DNA of 64,000 nucleotides from an uncultured Pseudomonadota bacterium (lineage in GTDB: Bacteria; Pseudomonadota; Gammaproteobacteria; Steroidobacterales; Woeseiaceae): assembly GCA_913055625.1 (NCBI GenBank), contig CAJXJW010000001.1, positions 62,001 through 126,000 on the forward strand, in the 5' to 3' direction. The position numbers and the translations under genes were made by a program. The notes beneath the pieces are model-generated. The model was not told the origin of the DNA. It searched no databases and saw only the letters and a program-made list of their open reading frames with translations. Positions 56,574 to 64,000 of this stretch are shown piece after piece; position 1 is the stretch's first letter; each line of letters begins with the position of its first letter.

Positions 56574-58214
56574 ATGAGCGATCGGGTAACCCTGGCGCTG
56601 GCCCAGCTCGATCTTGCCGTCGGCGACGTCGCCGGCAATACGGCCAAAATTCTCGACAATGCGGCGCGCGCGCGTGACGACCTGCGCGCCGATCTCGTCA
56701 TTTTCCCGGAGCTCAGCATCTGCGGCTATCCGCCGGAGGACCTGCTGTTCCATTCGGGATTGCGCCGCGACGTCGAGGACGCGATTCGCGAGATCCGGAC
56801 CTCGCTGAGCGGCATCGCGGTGCTGCTGGGCTTCCCGGAATACGCGGATGGCAACATCTACAACAGCTGTGCCGTGTTCGCGGACGGGAAGCAGCTCGCC
56901 CACTACCGCAAGCACCTGCTGCCGAACTACGGCGTGTTCGACGAGAAGCGCTACTTCACCGAGGGCCGCGAGGCGGCCGTGTTCAAGCTCGGCGGCATCC
57001 GTTTCGGCCTGACGATCTGCGAGGACGTATGGAAGCCCGGACCGATGCAGGCGAGCCGCTCCGCCGGCGCCGAGTGCGTGCTGACCATCAACGGATCGCC
57101 GTACAAGCTGACGAGCCAGGTCGAACGCGAGGCGGTCGTCCGGCGCCGCGTCGACGAAATCGGCCGGCCCGTCGTGTACGTGAACATGGTCGGCGGGCAG
57201 GACGAGCTGGTCTTCGACGGCGGCTCCTTCGTCATGAACGCGGACGGCGGTATCGACTTCCGCGCGCCGGCGTTCGACGAGGGGCTCTACAAGGTGGTCG
57301 TCGACGGGCGCGCCGCCGGCGTGCAGCCGGAGCCGGCGCCGGTGACAGAGCCGATGCCGCTCGAGGAAAGCGTGTACCGGGCCCTCGTCACCGGCACGCG
57401 GGACTACGTGATGAAGCACCGCTTCCCCGGCGTCGTGATCGGCCTGTCCGGCGGCATCGACTCCGCGCTTGTCCTCGCGGTCGCTTGCGACGCGCTGGGC
57501 CCCGACATGGTCCGCGCCGTCATGATGCCGTTCCGCTACACGTCGAACATGAGCCAGGAGGACGCGGCGAAGCAGGCGAAGACGCTCGGTGTACGCTACG
57601 ACGTGATTCCCATCGCGCCGATGTACGACGCAACGGTGAACCAGCTCGCCGCCGTGTTCGAGGGCCGCAAGCCCGACGTTACCGAGGAAAATATCCAGGC
57701 GCGCTGCCGTGGCCTGCTATTGATGGCGATTTCGAACAAGACCGGGCGCATGTTGCTCACCACGGGCAACAAGAGCGAAATGGCGGTCGGTTACGCGACG
57801 TTGTACGGCGACATGGCCGGCGGTTTCGCCCCGATCAAGGACTGCCCGAAGACGCTGGTCTACCGTCTCGCCCGCTACCGCAACTCGCTCGGCGCCTGCA
57901 TCCCGGAGCGCGTGATCACGCGGCCGCCGTCCGCGGAGTTGCGGCCGGACCAGAAAGACAGCGACTCGCTGCCCGACTACGACGTGCTCGACCCGATCCT
58001 CGAGGCCTTCATCGAGGAGGACCTGTCCGTGGAGGAGATCGTCGGTCGCGGCTATGAACGCGACGTCGTGATCCGGGTGCTGGAGATGGTCAAGCGCAAC
58101 GAGTACAAGCGCCGGCAGGCGCCGCCCGGCGTTCGCATCAGTGGCCGCGCGTTCGGCCGCGACTGGCGCTACCCGATCACGTCGGGCTACCGTTTCCCGA
58201 CCCGGAAGAAATAG
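56574..58214 (+). CDS. nadE: Glutamine-dependent NAD+ synthetase
   Basis: The 546-aa two-domain enzyme amidates deamido-NAD. The N-terminal nitrilase domain has the Glu-Lys-Cys triad in [31 protein letters not shown] and LTICEDVW. The C-terminal synthetase domain starts near residue 285 with the PP-loop [15 protein letters not shown] and continues with [25 protein letters not shown]. It is separated by 21 bp from sucD and converges on bamD with 4 bp between stops. Confidence 0.96.
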   Translation: MSDRVTLALAQLDLAVGDVAGNTAKILDNAARARDDLRADLVIFPELSICGYPPEDLLFHSGLRRDVEDAIREIRTSLSGIAVLLGFPEYADGNIYNSCAVFADGKQLAHYRKHLLPNYGVFDEKRYFTEGREAAVFKLGGIRFGLTICEDVWKPGPMQASRSAGAECVLTINGSPYKLTSQVEREAVVRRRVDEIGRPVVYVNMVGGQDELVFDGGSFVMNADGGIDFRAPAFDEGLYKVVVDGRAAGVQPEPAPVTEPMPLEESVYRALVTGTRDYVMKHRFPGVVIGLSGGIDSALVLAVACDALGPDMVRAVMMPFRYTSNMSQEDAAKQAKTLGVRYDVIPIAPMYDATVNQLAAVFEGRKPDVTEENIQARCRGLLLMAISNKTGRMLLTTGNKSEMAVGYATLYGDMAGGFAPIKDCPKTLVYRLARYRNSLGACIPERVITRPPSAELRPDQKDSDSLPDYDVLDPILEAFIEEDLSVEEIVGRGYERDVVIRVLEMVKRNEYKRRQAPPGVRISGRAFGRDWRYPITSGYRFPTRKK

Positions 58215-58218
58215 GCGC

Positions 58219-58986
58219 TCAGGACTCGCCGGGGAAGTTCTGCTGCAGCACGCGGCGCGCGTCCGCGGCGAGGTCGTCCATGCCGAGCTCGTCGTAAGCC
58301 TTCGCGAGGATGCGCAGCGATTCGGCATTGCCGGACGCGCCGTTGTACTCCTCGAGCGACGCCTTGGCGCGCCGCACGGCGGCGACGTAGGCGCCGCGGC
58401 GCAGGTAGTAGTCGGCGACGTGGTTCTCGTAGTCGGCGAGGCGATTCTTCAGGTACACCATGCGCTGGTGCGCGTCCTCGGCATACTGGCTCGCCGGGTA
58501 GCGTTCGACCAGCCGTCGTAGTGTCGAGTAGGACTGCTGCACGCCCTCGGGCGGTCGCTTCGACATATCGCGCCGGAACCAGCGTTCGAGGAAGCCCGGA
58601 TCGCCTTCGAAGTACGCGAGCGCCTTGATGTACAGCGCGTAGTCGACCTGCGCGTGAATGGGGTTCTCGCGCACGAACGTGTCGGATGCGTCGATGGCGC
58701 GCTCGGGCTGGCCGCTCTTGTAGTACGCGTACATCAGCTCGAGCTGCACCTGGCGGCTCAGCTCGCTGAACGGGTAGCGCGCCTGGATGGCCTCGAAGAT
58801 CTGGATGCCGCGGCGGAAGTTGCCGCGCCCGATCGCGTTCCTGGCGTCCTCGTAGGCCGCCGTCAGGTCGCGCACCTCGTCGAACTGCTCGTCGTTCCCG
58901 GCGCACGCGGCCAGGAGCGCCACGAGCGAGGCGAGGAGCAGCGCCCGGATCCGGGCGGAAACGATCTGTGTTTTGCGATGGGTCAT
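58219..58986 (-). CDS. bamD: Outer membrane protein assembly factor BamD
   Basis: BamD is the essential lipoprotein of the BAM complex. The 255-aa product has a lipoprotein signal peptide ending LLAAC with Cys28, then five TPR-like repeats (for example ARNAIGRGNFRRGIQIFEAI and RYPASQYAEDAHQRMVYLKN). The ATG at 58986 is chosen because the upstream frame is not signal-like. It is divergent from rluD by 109 bp, the bamD/rluD/pgeF/clpB order being conserved in gammaproteobacteria. Confidence 0.95.
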   Translation of the reverse strand: MTHRKTQIVSARIRALLLASLVALLAACAGNDEQFDEVRDLTAAYEDARNAIGRGNFRRGIQIFEAIQARYPFSELSRQVQLELMYAYYKSGQPERAIDASDTFVRENPIHAQVDYALYIKALAYFEGDPGFLERWFRRDMSKRPPEGVQQSYSTLRRLVERYPASQYAEDAHQRMVYLKNRLADYENHVADYYLRRGAYVAAVRRAKASLEEYNGASGNAESLRILAKAYDELGMDDLAADARRVLQQNFPGES

Positions 58987-59095
58987 AGCGTTCGATTGGC
59001 GGGCACCGGTTCCCGGCTTACCTGTAAAATCATCCGATTGCCGGCGGCGCCAGGCTGGTCCGGCCCGCGAGTATACCGAAAACCGCCCCGAAACG

Positions 59096-60049
59096 ATGAC
59101 TGTCGAGAAAGAGCTGCGCACGATCCCCGAGGAACTGGCCGGTCTGCGTTTGGACCAGGCCCTGGCCCGGATGTTTCCCGACTATTCGCGCAGCCGGCTG
59201 ACGGCCTGGCTGAAGGACGGGTCCGTACTGGTGGACGGCACCAGCCCCAAGCCCCGCGAGCGCGTGGTGGGCGGCGAGGCCGTCTCGCTGGTGGCGGCGC
59301 CGGACGTGGTCGTCGGCAGCCGCCCGGAAGCGATCGACTTCGCCGTGGCCTGGGAAGACGAGCACTTGCTCGTGGTGGACAAGCCGGCCGGGCTCGTCGT
59401 GCACCCGGGCGCGGGCAACCCGACCGGCACGTTGCTGAACGGCCTTCTGCACCGGGTGCCCGCCCTGGAGACGCTGCCGCGCGCCGGCATCATCCACCGG
59501 ATCGACAAGGACACGAGCGGCCTGCTGCTCATCGCCAAGACGCTGCCCGCCCACACCGCGCTGGTCCGGGCACTCGCGGAACGCGCCATCTCGCGGCGCT
59601 ACGTTGCGATCTGCCATGGCGTGCTGACCGGCGGCGGGCGCATCGACGCGCCGATCGCCCGTCACGCGGTCGATCGCAAGCGCATGGCGATCGTCGAGGA
59701 CGGCAAGCCCGCGGTCACGCACTACACGGTCAATGAACGCTATCGCGGCCATACGCGGGTGGACGTATCGCTGGAGACCGGCCGCACCCACCAGATCCGC
59801 GTGCACTTCGCGTGGCGCCGGCACCCGCTGATCGGCGACCCGGTGTACGGCGGCCGCCTGGCGCTGCCCGCCGGGGCGACACAGGCGCTGATCGACGCGT
59901 TGCGCGGTTTTCACCGCCAGGCGCTGCACGCGGCCCGGCTGGAGTTTGCTCACCCCGCCAGCGGCGAGCCGGTCGTCGTCGACGCGCCGTTGCCGGCGGA
60001 TCTCGCAGGTCTCATCGACGTGTTGCGGGAGGATGCCGCGTGCAGCTGA
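59096..60049 (+). CDS. rluD: 23S rRNA pseudouridine(1911/1915/1917) synthase RluD
   Basis: RluD modifies helix 69 of 23S rRNA. The 317-aa protein has an N-terminal S4 domain (LRLDQALARMFPDYSRSRL) and a RluA-type catalytic domain with the Asp motif HRIDKDTSGLLLIAKT, followed by LETGRTHQIRVHF and HPLIGDPVYGGRL. It overlaps pgeF by 10 bp. Confidence 0.95.
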   Translation: MTVEKELRTIPEELAGLRLDQALARMFPDYSRSRLTAWLKDGSVLVDGTSPKPRERVVGGEAVSLVAAPDVVVGSRPEAIDFAVAWEDEHLLVVDKPAGLVVHPGAGNPTGTLLNGLLHRVPALETLPRAGIIHRIDKDTSGLLLIAKTLPAHTALVRALAERAISRRYVAICHGVLTGGGRIDAPIARHAVDRKRMAIVEDGKPAVTHYTVNERYRGHTRVDVSLETGRTHQIRVHFAWRRHPLIGDPVYGGRLALPAGATQALIDALRGFHRQALHAARLEFAHPASGEPVVVDAPLPADLAGLIDVLREDAACS

Positions 60050-60783
60050 TCGAGGCAGACTGGCCCGCCCCCGAAGGCGTCGTTGCGCTGACAACGACCC
60101 GCACCGGGGGCGCCAGCACCGGCGCCTGTGAAAGCCTGAACCTCGGGGATCACGTGGGCGACGAGCCGCGGGCGGTCGCGACGAACCGGGCGCGGCTCTC
60201 GGCGTTCCTGCACCTGCCGTCGGAACCCCGGTGGCTCACGCAGGTGCACGGCACGCGCGTGGTGCGCGCCGGCGGCAACGCATTCGAGGCCGGCCCGCCG
60301 GAGGCAGACGCGGCCGTCTGCCTGCGCGGACGTCACGTGCTGGCCGTGCTCACGGCGGACTGCCTCCCGATCGTGCTGTGCGACACGCGGGGTCGCGGCA
60401 TCGCCGCGCTGCACTGCGGCTGGCGCAGTCTCGCCGGCGGCCTGGTGGATGCCGCGATCCGCGCGCTCGGGGTGCCGCCCGGGAACCTGCTGGCCTGGCT
60501 GGGGCCGGCGATCTCGCAGCCCGCGTTCGAGGTGGGTGACGACGTCCGCGACGCGTTCCTCGCCGGCGTCGAGGGCGCCGCAGACTGCTTCGAGGCGAAC
60601 GCGGCCGGGCGCTGGCAGGCGGACCTGTACGGGCTCGCCCGCCGGTACCTGGGGCGGGCCGGCGTGGCCGGCGTCCACGGTGGCGGCCTGTGCACGTTCG
60701 GCGACGAGGCGCGCTTTTTCTCCTACCGGCGCGACGGCCGCTGCGGCCGCATGGCCACCCTGATTTTTCGTCGAGACGCTTGA
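60040..60783 (+). CDS. pgeF: Purine nucleoside phosphorylase / peptidoglycan editing factor PgeF (YfiH)
   Basis: The 247-aa DUF152/laccase-domain protein has VHGTRVV, LTADCLPIVLCD and AALHCGWRSLAGGLV with the metal-binding Cys/His residues. Members act on purine nucleosides, and E. coli PgeF prevents misincorporation of L-Ser into UDP-MurNAc by MurC. The start is GTG at 60040 with a GGGAGGA ribosome site inside rluD. A Cys stands where HAGWRG is common (HCGWRS). Confidence 0.92.
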   Translation: MQLIEADWPAPEGVVALTTTRTGGASTGACESLNLGDHVGDEPRAVATNRARLSAFLHLPSEPRWLTQVHGTRVVRAGGNAFEAGPPEADAAVCLRGRHVLAVLTADCLPIVLCDTRGRGIAALHCGWRSLAGGLVDAAIRALGVPPGNLLAWLGPAISQPAFEVGDDVRDAFLAGVEGAADCFEANAAGRWQADLYGLARRYLGRAGVAGVHGGGLCTFGDEARFFSYRRDGRCGRMATLIFRRDA

Positions 60784-60853
60784 AAACGCCGGCAAAAACG
60801 CAAGATCGGGGTGAGTTGATTTTGACCCGGCAACGGGGACGGGAAACGCGACG

Positions 60854-63433
<2,580 letters not shown>

Positions 63434-63484
63434 CGACAACGAGAAAGTTGGCCCGCCTCGCGGGTGGTTTGGGAGCAGTTTGGA

Positions 63485-63820
63485 ATGCCAATTTACGGAT
63501 ACGCCTGCCAGGAGTGCGGGCACACGCTGGATGCGCTGCAGAAGATGGCGGACGATCCGCTCGTCGATTGTCCGGAGTGCAACAAGCCGGCGCTGAAACG
63601 CCAGTTGTCGGCGCCGCGCTTCCGGCTGAAGGGTCAGGGCTGGTACGAGACGGACTTCAAGAAGGACAACCAGCGCAATCTCGCCGGCGAGAAGGACGCG
63701 TCGAAGACCAGCGGCAACAGCGACACGGCGAAGGACGCTGCGCCGGCCAAGGCCGACAAGCCCTCCGAGGCCGCGAAGCCCGCTACGCCGGCAAAGACGT
63801 CGACCGGCAGCACCGACTGA
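63485..63820 (+). CDS. FmdB-family zinc ribbon protein
   Basis: The 111-aa protein has an N-terminal zinc ribbon with C8-x2-C11 and C29-x2-C32 (MPIYGYACQECG, DCPECNK), then RFRLKGQGWYETDFK typical of the FmdB/CxxC_CxxC_SSSS family. The last 45 residues are a low-complexity Ala/Lys/Pro/Ser/Thr tail. Such proteins commonly lie before DUF502 and aspS in gammaproteobacteria. Role unknown. Confidence 0.85.
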   Translation: MPIYGYACQECGHTLDALQKMADDPLVDCPECNKPALKRQLSAPRFRLKGQGWYETDFKKDNQRNLAGEKDASKTSGNSDTAKDAAPAKADKPSEAAKPATPAKTSTGSTD

Positions 63821-63823
63821 CCC

Positions 63824-64000
63824 GTGAAGCGCCTGCGCCGCTGGGTGATCGCCGGGCTGCTCGTGTGGCTGCCCGTCGCGGTCACGTTCCTGCTGCTGCG
63901 TTTCATCATCGGGCTGATGGACGGCACGCTGGCGCTGCTGCCGGCGGAATGGCAGCCGGAAGCGCTGTTCGGGTTCGAGGTGCCGGGACTCGGCCTGGTG
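63824..64000 (+). CDS. DUF502 family membrane protein (partial)
   Basis: The first 59 codons run to the right edge from a GTG start, 3 bp after the preceding stop. The visible part has a basic start (KRLRRW), a membrane segment (about residues 8-32, LLVWLPVAVTFLLLRFII) and a periplasmic-like stretch, as in DUF502 proteins. The rest is outside the window. Confidence 0.75.
   Translation, partial: MKRLRRWVIAGLLVWLPVAVTFLLLRFIIGLMDGTLALLPAEWQPEALFGFEVPGLGLV

Noticed and set aside
60779..60812. Sigma-32 heat-shock promoter for clpB
   Set aside because: CTTGAAA matches the -35, but no CCCATNT-like -10 is found at 13-17 bp. Not enough to call.

Overview
The window is a G+C-rich chromosomal stretch from a gammaproteobacterium. 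Evidence is the LptABC/KdsCD lipopolysaccharide block, a meso-DAP type division and cell wall (dcw) cluster ending in lpxC, DegS/SspAB/LpoA/ZapD, and a pilRS-pilin-pilBCD-coaE-zapD block close to sucCD. That last arrangement recalls Xanthomonadales and neighbouring orders, but genus cannot be set from sequence alone. Almost all of it is conserved housekeeping DNA. No insertion sequence, prophage, CRISPR array or tRNA was seen.

Layout. (1) 1-3849, minus: yrbG-kdsD-kdsC-lptC-lptA-lptB, Kdo synthesis and LPS export. (2) 4059-9392: ibaG, a divergent degS-type protease, then petABC (cytochrome bc1) running into sspA-sspB. (3) 9443-12403, minus: lpoA-yraN-diaA, divergent from rsmI (plus), which is followed directly by RNase P RNA. 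(4) 13943-31651: a complete dcw cluster from mraZ to ftsZ with mostly 1-11 bp overlaps, behind a near-consensus sigma-70 promoter and three 10-bp-spaced MraZ-type boxes. A strong hairpin closes it and lpxC has its own promoters. (5) 32822-37900: dciA-like gene (minus), then a cyclic-di-GMP-I riboswitch leading a LytM/M23 gene, then secA and mutT. (6) 37897-47845, minus: pilS-pilR, two tandem pilins, pilB, pilC, then after an intrinsic terminator pilD-coaE-zapD. The first pilin has a textbook sigma-54 promoter and a TGTCA-rich upstream block suited to PilR. (7) 48053-54299: four envelope genes: a GT-C-like membrane protein with a TPR-like tail, an acyltransferase-SGNH protein, a polyprenyl-phosphate-type GT2 and a multipass flippase-like protein. 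(8) 54505-64000: sucCD, nadE, convergent bamD, rluD-pgeF, clpB, an FmdB-type zinc ribbon protein and the start of a DUF502 membrane protein.

The genes cover cell-envelope construction (peptidoglycan precursors, divisome, LPS, Sec export, BAM, pili). The two most distinctive points are the c-di-GMP riboswitch in front of the LytM gene just upstream of secA, and the four-gene cassette beside the pil regulators. The cassette has the parts expected for a polyprenyl-phosphate-sugar based protein O-glycosylation route, possibly acting on the pilins.
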